Positions 48,584 through 59,979 of a DNA stretch of 64,000 nt are shown piece after piece. The DNA comes from Tetrapyrgos nigripes (lineage: Eukaryota; Basidiomycota; Agaricomycetes; Agaricales; Campanellaceae). Both the position numbers and the translations under genes were made by a program. Every line of letters starts with the position of its first letter. Position 1 is the stretch's first letter. Below the pieces are notes generated by a model. The model made no database searches and was not told the DNA's origin. It worked only from the letters and a program-made list of their open reading frames with translations. The DNA is taken from contig JAACJM010000213.1 of NCBI GenBank assembly GCA_013368315.1, positions 62,001-126,000 on the forward strand, in the 5' to 3' direction.

Positions 48584-48822
48584 TTTTTATGAGGGATCAG
48601 TCAAAGTTGAAGGAACACTGTCAGATAGTGGTGTACACAATGTGTATGGCTGCAAGGTGACATACACTGGGCGCAAATTAGCATAAATCCACTGCCTTAT
48701 GGGGATATTATGAAGGATTTATTTTGAACCACTCAATTAGTAAGTCAGCAGGTCATACAGTAGTATTACTGGAAGGAAATCTTGAAAAATGTAAGTCACC
48801 TTGACTTACTGAAGACTTTCAG

Positions 48823-49092
48823 TGTGACATCTTGTCACAATAAAGCATACTGTAATACATTTTGAAATTACAGAAGTATTTCAGGGTGACTTTTTGTCAC
48901 AGTAAGACATTGATAATACAAGATGGAATTACAGGAGACTTTCAGTGTGACAGAAAGTCACAGTATGTTAAGCAGTAATACAGCAAGGATATACACAGGA
49001 TTTACAGTGACGTGAAAATTGTAACATTCTGAAAAGCAACAGTAATTTGCAGTGTATTAACAGAGAATTTACAGTGTGACTTTAAGGTCACA
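48823..49092. repeat. Array of four short palindromes TGTGAC-n-GTCACA
   Basis: Copies lie at 48823-48839, 48886-48900, 48946-48962 and 49075-49092. Each has arms TGTGAC/GTCACA or GTGAC/GTCAC around a 5-6 nt loop of varying sequence. Most are followed by AGTAA or ATAA. Spacing is irregular (about 60, 60 and 130 nt). They lie in a gene-free, AT-rich stretch. Confidence 0.65.
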
Positions 49093-49556
49093 GTAATACA
49101 CCATGTCGGAAAAATCAAATCATCTGATCAGGCCTGACCCAGTCATAAGCACTTACTACCCTTCGCAGGGTCACTCGTCAGTGTTGATAGGGCAGGTCAG
49201 AGCTTGTCAGGTATACACCTGAAGATGATCAGAAAGGGTAGTTGAATGAGTATGATTAAAGTCTATTTAATCTTAGAAACATATCAGAATCAGTACAGTC
49301 ATCCACCGGCCAATGGCACACTTTGCCGTAATGAGATCTAGGTAAATTAAATCGCAAAACTGAGTAGTACATATTTGTTCTACATATAAATTCTCCTTCT
49401 TGACAAAGATGTGGATTTTTCAGTGGGGAGGGAGGGTGCTCATCGTCACTGTCATCGAAATCGAGCATTTGGCACAGAGCCACGCGAGCGCATCAGTCAC
49501 ATCACATGCTTACATAACTGTAAGTCGCCCCAAGTGACGTGTTTTTTACATTAACA

Positions 49557-50260
49557 ATGGTTGCGCGTCGTGTCTCAATGGCCTCAGAACCCACTCAAGA
49601 CCTTTGGATTGGTGTTTTTCATGATGTTGTGGACTTGGATATCATGAAAACCCCTCAGAAAGCTCCAACTGCTGTTCCAACTCTTTCTCTTCCAATCTAC
49701 AACAACCCTGACATGACCCTTGTTGTGAGTCCCGAGTCAGGACCAAGAGATACAAAGCTGCTGGGCAAAGGACTCAATGTTGACCCTGAGTATGTGTATA
49801 ATACCTACATTCTGCACTATTGCTCACTTGTGCTACAGTGTCCTGTGTCATCTTCCAGCATGGAGAATTCAGAAAATGATAGATGAAGCTCGGAAATCAG
49901 GATTCCAGGAAGGTGGGTACATTCATGGGCACATTATTTGAGGGATGTTCTGATAGATTCTTAGCTCAGGCTGAATACCAGCAGCTGTGTGACCATGTTG
50001 CTGAGCTAGAGGGAAAGTTAGAAGCAGCTGGAAAGGCGAATAGAGATTTACAGATGACTTTAGAGCAGGAGAAAAAGAATAGTCAGGGTTTGCGTACTTT
50101 GGTGGAGAATATCTGTGATTCTCAACAGTCGGAGGCGAACTTCAACTTGTATCATACCAAAGAACGTGTTAAGGAGCTTCGTGAGACTGCAAATCGCGAC
50201 TCACTGGCAGACTATAGAAGATTAAAACCTTATTTCGGGATGGAGGGTCCATACAACTAA
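49557..50260 (+). CDS. Coiled-coil protein of 200 residues in a transposon-rich region
   Basis: Three exons (49557-49789, 49839-49912, 49965-50260) with GT..AG borders give exactly 200 residues. The first exon encodes MVARRVSMASEPTQDLWIGV and a Pro-rich segment. The second (DVLCHLPAWRIQKMIDEARK) and third encode long helices (LCDHVAELEGKLEAAGKANR, LQMTLEQEKKNSQGLRTLVE, RVKELRETANRDSLADYRRL). It faces the pogo-like transposase gene tail to tail. No domain is recognised. It could be an accessory gene of a mobile element or a host gene stranded among elements. All junctions keep frame, which argues against decay. Confidence 0.6.
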
Positions 50261-50293
50261 TAGAACAGTGTATGTATTAAGCAACTAGAATAC

Positions 50294-53159
50294 CTATTCC
50301 TTGAGCTCTTCACTCCCATGATCAGAACCACTGATTTGGCCTTCTTCGTTGTCATCCTCTGGACCCTGACCCAAAATGCTGGATTTCTTCTTAGAAGCTC
50401 TCTCCAGAATGACAGGCTTGGGAACAGGACCCAATTTAATTGAGCCCCACTTCAGTTCTGGTCTTGTACAAATTCCTTTGCTCTTCTCTTCCCTCCACAA
50501 GGCCTTGTCTGTAACCCACATTGCATGCAGCTGCTCATTTTCCTTTTTCCTTGCAGCACACAATGCACTCCATTCCCGTCTCGCGGCAGCAATCTCCTCC
50601 TTGCTGGCTTGCTTATCCTGCAGCTGCTTGGCCTTTTCTTCACTCTCCCTCGTGAATTCCTCAACACAGTTGACAAATTCTTCACTTGTCAATAACTTTG
50701 GCATGCCATCTCCCATCAAACGGGCTTTCGAGATTCGTTTCTTCGTTTCTTCCTGGGCCACCAACCGCTCATGGAGTGTATCGCAGTACACTGAGTTGAG
50801 GACAAGTGAGGATTGCAGAGAAATCACCGTCTCTTTCAGTGAGTTGTATTTTCTCGTGATTTTCCTGAGCTCCAGCAATAATATTTCCTCTTGCTCAGTT
50901 GAAGGTGGTGTCTTCAACAATGCAGCATTCAGATCTGGCTAGTGAACTGCACGGGTATCCCGTGGTTACTTTTGGCACGACCCGTACCCGTACCCGTGCG
51001 CAAAAATACCCACGGGTCACGCTGCTAGCGGGGCTTGAACTCAAGACCTCGCAAAATTGGGTCCTCAAATCAGTACGCAGTTAACCGTTAAGCTATTTCA
51101 ACATTATTACAGTTAATTGCGTGCAATATTGGGGTGTCTAGAGCCACCTGAAGGGGCCACGGGTCTGGAGATCACTACCCGTACCCGTACCCGCGAGACC
51201 TGTACCCCCAACCCGTGGCAACCTGCGCAACCCGTGCTTTTCACTAGATCTGGCTTCATAGGGGAGAATTGGAAGGTTGGCATGCGAGGGAGTACAGCAG
51301 TTGCTGTGTCAATGGGCATATCGGATACAAGGAATGATGTGGATGTTTTCTGTAAGTTGTTTATTCCATCCTGGATTGGCGTCATGAAGATGTCTTTGTC
51401 TGGGTCTATCTGACATCTTCTTGTAGGGGTTTCGGGATCCTTGAGTCTAGGCCGACGGGTATTCCTGTGAGTGGATGGAGTGGAAGGGGGTGAGTTTTCA
51501 GCTTGCCGCTTCTGCATAGCCTGCATCAGGGTTGACACGGTGCGTACAGGACTCGGCTCAGGCACTGGTAGTGACCCTGTAGATGATGTCTCTTTGCTGG
51601 GCGCCATCATGTCCTTGGTGACTATGTTCAAGTTTGGGTTGTATGGCCACACTCCTGTTTTTGCAAATGCTGCCTTGATGTTTTTGGCAGTCAATGCTTG
51701 AAGGTGTGCCTCTCCATAAACCACCAGAAAATTACTCTTCTTGATTTGCTGATGCTTCTCCTGAAATAGCTTCTCCTTCGCCTCCCTCCAGTACTGCTTC
51801 AAGGGCTTGAAAAGCACAACATCAAGTCCTTGGTAGATATGGGTACTGTGTGCTGGATAGCATAACACATGAATACGATAGGCTCGAGCAAAGCGAAGAA
51901 AGCCGGCAGTGTAGTGTGAGTTATGTCCATCCACCAGTAGAAGGCGAGTGTGTCCTCCAGCTTTTTCTTTTGCTCATGGAAGTCTTTAATCCAGTCAATG
52001 CCTATCTCACCATCTGTCTATCCCTTCTCAGAATGACCAAGTCTATTGCTTGTGTAAGTAATTCATTAACAGTAGTAGTAAGCCAGTAAACTCATGTTGC
52101 TTTTGTAGGATTGTCCTGATTCCAATTAACCTGGAAATGCTTTCCCTTGAAGATGACAGTTGGGCATATGGCAGTCCCGTCGGCACAAATGGTAACAATG
52201 ACTGTCGTGTTCTCTCTGCTCCCACCTCCCTGCTTATGCTGCATTTTTTTGCTTCTAGCTCCAATTACCCGTATTTTTGCCCCATCATCCTCATTAAAAC
52301 CTGACTTGTCGGCACCATAGATGCAGTCTTTGTTGATCGGAGTAGGTTCCAGCTGTTCCACTTCTCCCTCATCCTCGCCCACAGCATCTACTCTCTCAGT
52401 TTCATCAACATCCACCCAACCCTTGGCAGCTTCTTTCCTACTCTCTTCTATCTCTGGCAGCATAATCTCGGCATCATCTGGTCCCAAGGCTGGGATAAGG
52501 ATTTCCTCCCAGTCAATTTCCAGCTCCCAAGGTGTGTCCACTACTGCTGCTGGAAACTCATGGTCCTTCCTACCCTTCAACACCTCCTTCAACAGCTTGA
52601 AGTATTCTTCATTCGTGAAGGGGTTAACAGCCTGGCCTCTCTTGGTATCAAGTTTGCTGCTCCAAAACATCTTGAGACGGCTGCTGTGCTTCTCCACAAA
52701 ACAAGTCGTCCAATTCCTTCCAACACCTTTCTCTGAAAACTTGTCCCCCAAACGAGATCGGCATATCTTGTCAACAATTTCTTTGAGTCTTTGGTGAGTG
52801 AGTGGAAACCCACGAGAAGCCAGTTCAAGAGCATAGTCAATGACAATCTTCTCTTCAGATTGGAGAAGCCAGCCCCAACTGCTGTTAGACAAGCTCTTGG
52901 GTGTGCCACCATTGACAAGACGGAGAAGAGTTGAAGATGACAAGTGTTTTGGTAGGGCTTTCTTCGTCTGTTCATAGTGTTCATTCTCGACGATGATACA
53001 GATTTTTCGTAGACTGTGCAGCTTCCTCCCAAGGACCTCTTCAGTGACTCCTGGACCGTGTTCCGCTTGGTATAGTGTGACTGCCTTGGCATAAAGAGTG
53101 TCCATCAGCTCAGTCTTTTTGTGCTGACGCTTGGTGATAGATTCTGCTTGGCCTACCAT
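50294..53159 (-). pseudogene. pogo/CENP-B-like DDE transposase, broken
   Basis: The N-terminal part (53159-52092) has a CENP-B/psq-like DNA-binding region (SEEKIVIDYALELASRGFPL, GRNWTTCFVEKHSSRLKMFW) and the first catalytic Asp in GADKSGF. The core continues with GHSEKG, LLLVDGHNSHYTAGF (second Asp), YPAHSTHIYQGLDVVLFKPL and the end of the family core (FAKTGVWPYNP). The C-terminal part (50920-50294) is a coiled, charged tail. Lesions: an in-frame TAG just after GHSEKG near 52010, a frameshift near 51960 before GGHTRLLLVDG, and a 307-bp MITE inserted at 50940-51246 in the C-terminal coding part. Element termini were not found. Confidence 0.8.
50940..51246. mobile_element. hAT-like MITE with tRNA-like core, inserted in the pogo transposase
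   Basis: The element begins TAGTGAACTGCACGGGT and its inverted end reads TAGTGAAAAGCACGGGT. An 8-bp duplication GATCTGGC flanks it (50932-50939, 51247-51254), the size made by hAT transposases. Inside are tandem CCCGTA/ACGGGT repeats. On the minus strand there is a tRNA-like stretch, with a B-box-like AGTTCAAGCCC and an A-box-like TAGCTTAACGG. Removing it with one duplication rejoins the transposase frame (KPDLNAALLKTPP). Confidence 0.82.
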
Positions 53160-53522
53160 GTCATGCCGCCCTTGAGTAATCGAGGATGAAGACAGATTGA
53201 GAATTTGTCAATGTACCAGCTGCGGCCATTCCAATTTGATATTTTGTTACCATTTATGGAGCGTGACACTTCGCGTCTCTTTGCTTTGACCATCGCATTA
53301 ATATAGATGTAGTAGTACTCTCCACACCAAATAATGGCCAAGATTTTGCATTAGATATATTCAAAGGTACAAATGTAAAAAATCTTGATGAAATTCTCCC
53401 AACTGACTGCACAGCCTTCTAAATACTGCCTGGCACACCAGTAATCACCTTCTGTATTTTCTAGTACTACTCAGGAGGTGTCAAGACACAATCAAAAGAT
53501 TGGTAGAATATATAATTACTTG

Positions 53523-55636
53523 TTACAACTGTATTGAGGCAGGTAGGTACAGCTCGGAAGACATCAGAGTCGTTTGTGTCATTGGCCGGTGGTGTGCCAT
53601 TGGCCGGTGGATGACTGTAGTATCTACTGCAAAGAATAATTTTTCTGGACCATTCAAGTTGGTCACTGGTGTAAGTAAAGCACCCTGAATGATGTACTGC
53701 ATGTAAATGAATGCTATAGACCTAGATTCTCTCCAAGTTGTACCTTCAAACATTGTAACTGCAGCTATGTTGAGACATTTTGCAGTAGACTCCAACCAGA
53801 ATAAGCCCCATAAATGCACAAAGTTGAAATCAGGCTCATCCATGTGCACTAGGGCACAGTCATAACGTGGTCCAGTGTGATGAAAATCTGGGTTGCAGTG
53901 GAGAATGTCCCTTGCTTGAGACCAGTCTTCCTGAGATTGATAGGTAATGGTGACATATTTGAATGGACACATCTAACAGCTCAGGATCAGCTTGAAGACC
54001 ATGCATACAAGAAGATCTAAGTGTAGTCTCACCCAGATTGTGCAACCTTTGGCTGCATTGGCTTCTTCAGGAAAATAAATGTCAAGAAAGCTTCGTAAAT
54101 CTGGATCAAAGTCCTTGAACAACAGACTAAGCTGATTATTCTGTTCAAAGTCTTTAGAGGTAATGTGGTGTGACACAGCCATCAGCCTGCAAGAATTGAT
54201 GTGATTGGACACAGAATGGACTACTGAGAGATCCTCCTCATCCTCATCAGGGTTACTGGTGGATTCATCCTTGACTAATCTCACTTGAGCTGCAACATCA
54301 TCATCAATAGCCATCTGGATACGAGCAATGGCTTCTTGCCACTCATCAATTTGAGTCATCTGAGAGTAAAATCGTCAATGGTGGGATGAGATATACAAAT
54401 GAATGATTACCTGATGGTCTGCGTTCTTGAAATTGGTTTGCCTAAAGGCTTCTCATGCTTCTTGCTGGAAACCCTTGCTTGGTTGAGTTGAACCATGTAT
54501 AGAAGAACCTTTTCTTCCAATGTGATCCAGCAGATGATTTAGCACGTGCTGCTTCAAGAAGTTGAAATTTTTGTTGTACTCTTTGCTCATTTTCTATATC
54601 AAGTTCAGAAGGGAAAAAAAATCAAATGAATCAAGAGCAAGACTTATTTTACACCATTTTTCATAATCCTTGATAGTAAGCTCAAGTATTTGAAGACAAT
54701 GAGATGTCATCATGCGAAATCCTGTCATCATGTGAACCTTTTGATATGAGCGAATACCATGTACTATAGTTGAATTCCGAGGAAGAAGCTGAACCATGCA
54801 AGGGAGAGCACACTTTAAAGAGCAGATACAGGTATACTTACTTTCAAAATATCAAAGAATGTATTGCCATCAGAGAACTCTAGAGTTGTGGGCACCGTTC
54901 GATTGTTGAAATGGGTTAGTCCAGGCCATCAAGGAAAATTGATCATGCTAATCCTGTCAGAGACCTCATATACAAGACCTTAGTGTGCACAGCTAACTCA
55001 CTTTGTGTTGAACTGAGTTGCAACCCCCTCGTGTTTCAGGATGTCAATAGTCATAGGCCAGATATTTTTTCCCCACTTTCCCAAGTCATCCGAGTGAAGG
55101 ACATCATAGGAATATGCATGATATGGATCAGAATACCGGAAGTCCCACATGAAATGCTACAGCAGTACACATTACTTGCCAAATATTATGAACTTAAAAG
55201 AAGGATCACTCACTTGAATATTATGAACCCTGTACTCAACTAGGATCTCAGTTCTCTTCTGTTTCGTAGGCTGAGCATTTGCCTTGTCAATGACTTCTTT
55301 CATCAGCCCTGATGTTTGAGGAGCAAATGATTTTGTCAACTTATCCAAATTGGCTTTTGAGACTAGACAGGTTGGACAGGGATGTTTTGCTGTGGCAGAA
55401 CGAGATCCCACCCAGTGGCCTGTTTCTTCAGCATCCATACTCTCAATCAAAAACCCAGAATGACCAACACATGTGATTCCATCTCCAAAACGGAATGCTT
55501 CGCCATATCTTGACCTTGAATGAAGGTCTGAGCTGAATATCACCTCTGCCACTTGTGTATAAACTTCACGTTTGAAATGTTGAAATTCTTCCTTTTCTGA
55601 TGTGCTTGCTTCATCTGGATCAATAAGAAGCTCCAT
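53523..55636 (-). pseudogene. Plavaka-like (CACTA/CMC) transposase remnant
   Basis: Several minus-strand pieces follow the order of Plavaka-type transposases of agaricomycetes. From the 5' side: FGDGITCVGHSGFLIES with a zinc-type KHPCPTCLVSKANLDKL (55636-55172), then RNSTIVHGIRSYQKVHMM and ELTIKDYEKWCKI (about 54790-54600), an acidic piece (54359-53973), and the C-terminal VTITYQSQEDWSQARDILHC with RYDCALVHMDEPDFNFVHLW (53972-53523). Stops, gaps and frame changes separate them. The N-terminal third is missing. Confidence 0.65.
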
Positions 55637-55639
55637 CAG

Positions 55640-56540
55640 AAAAAGTTTGATTCAAGCATCAGGAATGAATGTTAATAGATATTACTGGAACTTGATGCTT
55701 TATACTGGGAATCTGTCAAGTCCATGCGGATACCCAATGCTAGGAAACATCAAGGACCCGGATGGAAGTCTTGAGTGGATTGGATAGAGATTCTGAGTGG
55801 ATCCAGATAGGAAAGAGCTTATAAAGATAAATAGGGATTTCAGTCGGAAAGACTGGGAAGCTCTAGGGAACCATCGAGGAAGGATAGGAGACCAGCTTTG
55901 TCGATTTTGCACTTAAGCTATCTACTACAGTGTTGCTAGCTTAAGTACTACTTCAGAAAATATCGGAATGAAGAGGAGTAAGATAGGGATGGTTCGGAAA
56001 TGAAGGAAAAGCACATGGTGCTATTGGAGATGGATGGAGTACTGCAGAACGAAGTGGAAACAAAGTGGAACGATGTGGAAACAAAGTGGAGTAGATTTGG
56101 AGATTAGATACGAGTTGTCCGGTAGTTATCCGAAATGAATGTGTGAATAAGAAAAAAGGGAAAAGATCGGAAAGCGATAGGAAAGTAATGGAAACTAAGA
56201 CTGTACCGGAACGTCATAGGAAAGTACTGGAAAGTAAGACTGTACCGGAAAGTCATAGGAAAGTACAGGAAAGTAAAAGGGTACTGGAAAGCCATAGGAA
56301 AGTACAGGAAAGTGCATAGATCTTACAGAATCTAGGGATCCACTTCTATTGAACTTGGTGCCGGAAAATGAGGACGATGACTATCACTTTGATCCTCGAT
56401 CTTTACACCACTCTGCAGGACAGTTACCATTCAAGGAAGTATCAACAGAAGACACATTTACGAGGGGCCTGGTGATATGCTGTACAAAATCGCCATATAC
56501 ATACTTAGATTTTGGTCCATAATATCAGTTTTGACATTCT
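55640..56540. other. Repeat-derived stretch, no gene
   Basis: No coding signal. It includes imperfect GGATTGGATAGAGATTCTGAGTGG-like duplications near 55775 (shown here only as TGAGTGGAT recurring) and the tandem array described separately. Confidence 0.4.
56168..56312. repeat. Tandem array, unit about 39 nt
   Basis: About 3.5 imperfect copies of a unit containing CTGTACCGGAAAGTCATAGG and AAAGTACTGGAAAGTAA follow one another. No coding frame explains it. Confidence 0.7.
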
Positions 56541-56544
56541 TTTA

Positions 56545-58200
56545 AGGGAATAAGAGGACTAGGGTGAGCCCTGAACTGCTAGTTAAGACAACAGTACAAT
56601 AATATTAAGTGTTTATGGATGGAGAAACAACTCATTCTAAGTACTATGATAGAGATGTATGAGTTGGAGTTATGATAGCAGACCCACTGAATAATAAAGA
56701 TAGTGTCATGAACTGCTACAGTTCTCTGCCCTCCTTCCTCTTTTACTTCACTATTGAACCCTTTCTCTGATCATTCATCCATTGCATTCCCTCGATGAAC
56801 CTTTTTAACCTTATATTACTGACTTTGAACCTTATAAAACCTGTCAAACTCTATAATAACTGTCTATCAATCTTCCTATCTTCCTATCTTTCTTAACCAT
56901 ATGGCACTATTCCATTTTTACTTACTTTCTCCCATCCCTTCACAACTCTTATATATACTCGAGATCTTTTGTAACTCTCTGCTCCGTACTACTACTATGC
57001 AGTGTAGAGCCTAGTCAGCTTACTCGTCTATCTCTTCATCTATAACTCTCTCAATCTATCTGTCTTGTATCTGCTCTCTGATTGTGTGACTTGGGTGGTT
57101 ATTTGACAGATAGCCTACAAAGGCTTTCGAATCCTATTATAATGACTAGTACTGCTAGCGTGATCCAAAGGGACAGTGAAGTGTGAGATAGCCCCTATTA
57201 GTGGGCATAGGAATGCATAGGCAGCACAATCCTCAGCCAAAAGGCTAATCAGGGAAGACAGTGCTAAGATCGGACATGTGGACAAGCATGCTAGGTCTAG
57301 ATCTATGTATCAGCAAATCCCATAGTACTAAGATGGCTTCAAAGGAATCTTAAGTATCTGTAAAGGGTACATGTGGATAAAAGTAGGACAAAGTATATAT
57401 GTACAGGATCCCAGAGAGTTCAGCTACCCATCAGTACAGAGGGGATAGTGAACAGATGTCTCTACACAGCGCTAAGTCACAGTACATTTGAACGATTGGA
57501 ATACAACCCAAATGGGTAATGGTGTTTCTGGATAAGGATAAATCCATCAGTAAGTGTCTAGCTAGGCGTTGAAAGTGTTGAAGGATGAATAAGTATGCGA
57601 ATGGGACTGCAGAAGAGCTGAACTCGTATGTAGGACTAAGCAGTAGACTGCTGGCAATGCATAAAACATGTATAAAGCAACATCGGAGAAAAGGGAAAGG
57701 AAAACTGAATGGAACAAAGAAACTACAAGAAAACCCTATTCCCCTAGCATAAGGACACATATGAGAGACCTAGCAGTCATAAGTGGAGCATTTTGAGTCA
57801 TAGATGTGATGCTTGCTAACAAGGATGGTACACGAAAAACCAGATGGTTTACAAAGAGGACTGAAGAAAGTTCCTATGAATATTTAGATAATATTGGACA
57901 GTTTCCATATACCCTAATAAGCAAGTATTTACTTGCAAGGAAATAGGTAGAACTTGGTAACGGACTTTCCGATTTGTTTTGTATTTTCTCTATGTACCTT
58001 TATAAGTAACTGTATAGTTGTAGCTGTGAGTAGTATAAAAGGATCAGATATTATGAGTAGCTACCCAAGCCATGTACTGTAGAGTATCAGATCTCACTAG
58101 CAATAGTAGAGGGCATGAAACATGGACTAAAGCTTCTAAACAAACTTAACTGAACTCTCTACGAGTATAAACATTGTGTTGGATATAATAGAGTTTAAAT
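56545..58200. repeat. Long dispersed repeat, copy 1 (LTR-like), split by a solo LTR
   Basis: This stretch and 59980-61225 share blocks in the same order. Examples are GGACTAGGGTGAG-like near 56564/60000, TTCTAAGTACTATG near 56635/60062, GGACAAAGTATATATGTA at 57389 and 60432, GTATAAAAGGA near 58035/61070, and CAAGCCATGTACTGTAGAG at 58066 and 61094. The TATA-like GTATAAAAGG suggests a promoter, so these may be the two LTRs of one element with a gag fragment between. Exact ends were not found. Confidence 0.6.
56704..57108. mobile_element. Solo LTR with 5-bp target duplication
   Basis: It starts TGTCATGAACTG and ends TTATTTGACA, giving the usual TG..CA with inverted TGTCA/TGACA. GATAG flanks both sides (56699-56703, 57109-57113). 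It is 405 bp with no coding sequence. The same sequence recurs in the LTR at 61226-62107. It interrupts copy 1 of the long repeat, so it is the younger insertion. Confidence 0.87.
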
Positions 58201-58819
58201 TGAACATTTTGTTCATTGTGGTGAGCGTTGTGGTGAGCTGTTGTGGTAGTACATAGTGTGTGAATAAAGTGGTGATATACCTGTAGTAAAGTTGGTACGA
58301 GTGGCTGAATAAAGTTGTTGGTGGGGATTATTGATAATTGTGACACTAATGAGTCTGTCTGAGACTAATACTCCATGCAAAATATCGAGCTAAGGTACAT
58401 GAGTGTGCATCTAAGTCTTATATACCTATCTACTGTATATACCTGTGCTACACTGTGCATTGCTGCACATTACTGTGCAATCCTGCACACTGCTATGGAG
58501 ATGAATAAATAATTAGATAGTCCTATGCAAGTACTGCCTGTGTGTAGCCATGGAACTTGTTCACATCATAACATGGTGTTAAACTTGTGTTTATTGTGTT
58601 GCATGCTAAGCACTAACTTCACTGAAAAACCCTGATCAGAAGTACTTATAGTACAAGTAAACTGGGATTTTGAGTACTCTGACTACTCAGAAAACTCGTC
58701 TCATTTACATTTGTATAAGGTTTTGTGTTTGGGTGTAGTTCCTAGCACTTAATTACAAAAACCACCTATTACCAGTAATAGTAATCTCCAACACTTCTTC
58801 AGAAGACCCACATGAAGGT

Positions 58820-59940
58820 GAAAGAGTAAGAAGAGGGAGGAGATTATCACTAGGAACTTCTCAAAGGCAGGAGACTTCACCCCAAACTCTCTTACGACCA
58901 ACAAACCCAGTAGCAGAGGAACTTATTTCACCTCTAACGCTACCTAATGATACATGTCCCGAGATAATGGAACCATATCAAGTACCACCACACCTTGATA
59001 ATATACCATCAGGAACGACAATGGGAAGCCCCAATACTACCACTACCAGACCTCAGGAGCACATTAGAAATCCAGTCAGAATACATAGACAACCACAACA
59101 AATACATATCTACAAACTGTCTGACACTCCCATGGATGGTCGCATTCGACCAGGACAAGTACAAAACGAGGGTTACGTGCATACACCAGCAGTACCTAGA
59201 ATGGCTCAGCAAAGACTTGAATTCAACAGTAGGCCCCGAGGACCTGTTGAACAAAGGGCAAGCTTTGAAGCCATACAGACTAGGGCAAGAAGTGCCATTG
59301 ATCAAGGGAGAAACAGAATGTTGGTGGCTACTGTAGAAATGGTTTCCAATGAGGATGACAGACCAAACCTAAACCCATCAGGAGAAGCCTCTGGTTCAAG
59401 AAGTGGGCAGTTACCATCTCCCAGCAAGCCATCACACTCATACCCCTTTGAGTGACACTCTGAGAATCCCGTCTTACTTAAAAGGGAAACAACCAATGAG
59501 AGGGGAAGGATCTTCAGGGGCAGGAGGATCTGCTCCACCACCACCTCCACCACCTTCAGGAGGAGGAAGATCAGGTTCAGCCCCAACACTTCCACCACCA
59601 TCAGAAACTCCATCCACACCAGAAGATTCATTTACACCAGCCCTGGAAGAAGAAAATGTGGTTACAGTGGTGGCAGGAGGACCTCCAGATCCAAATGACC
59701 CAAATGACCCTTATTGTGGGTATGATGACGATCAGGTCTGAGGACTGAGAGGAGAAAGAGGGGAATGAGGACCACTGGGAGAAAGAGGAGAGTGTGGCAA
59801 TAGAGGCAAACAGGGACCCCCAGGAACAGCAGCAGTGGTAGACGATGCTGCAAGACTAAGAAGGGAAGAATTGATGTTAGAAGGAAAATTGGAAATTCGA
59901 AAGCCTGAACCATTTGACAGTGATACGCCATACAAAATTC
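58820..59940 (+). pseudogene. Ty3/gypsy-like gag fragment, decayed
   Basis: Two open stretches (58967-59455 and 59403-59741) in different frames encode Pro/Gly/Ser-rich sequence. A third frame after 59741 gives RGERGE, GPPGTAAVVDDAARLRREEL and IRKPEPFDSDTPYKIHV. The collagen-like linker followed by KPEPFD is typical of agaricomycete Ty3/gypsy gag N termini. Stops and shifts break it, and it ends where copy 2 of the long repeat begins. Confidence 0.6.
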
Positions 59941-59979
59941 ATGTATAGAAATGTTAATTGGCAGTTAGAAAGCTGGTTC

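Noticed and set aside
50990..51110. A functional tRNA gene on the minus strand
   Set aside because: Only A- and B-box-like pieces are present. The acceptor and anticodon stems do not pair properly, and it lies inside a MITE.
48459..53805. Similar 16-mers (CAGTAGGCTCCAACC and CAGTAGACTCCAACC) as terminal repeats of the pogo-like element
   Set aside because: They are in direct, not inverted, orientation, lack matching TA flanks, and the second lies in Plavaka-like coding sequence.
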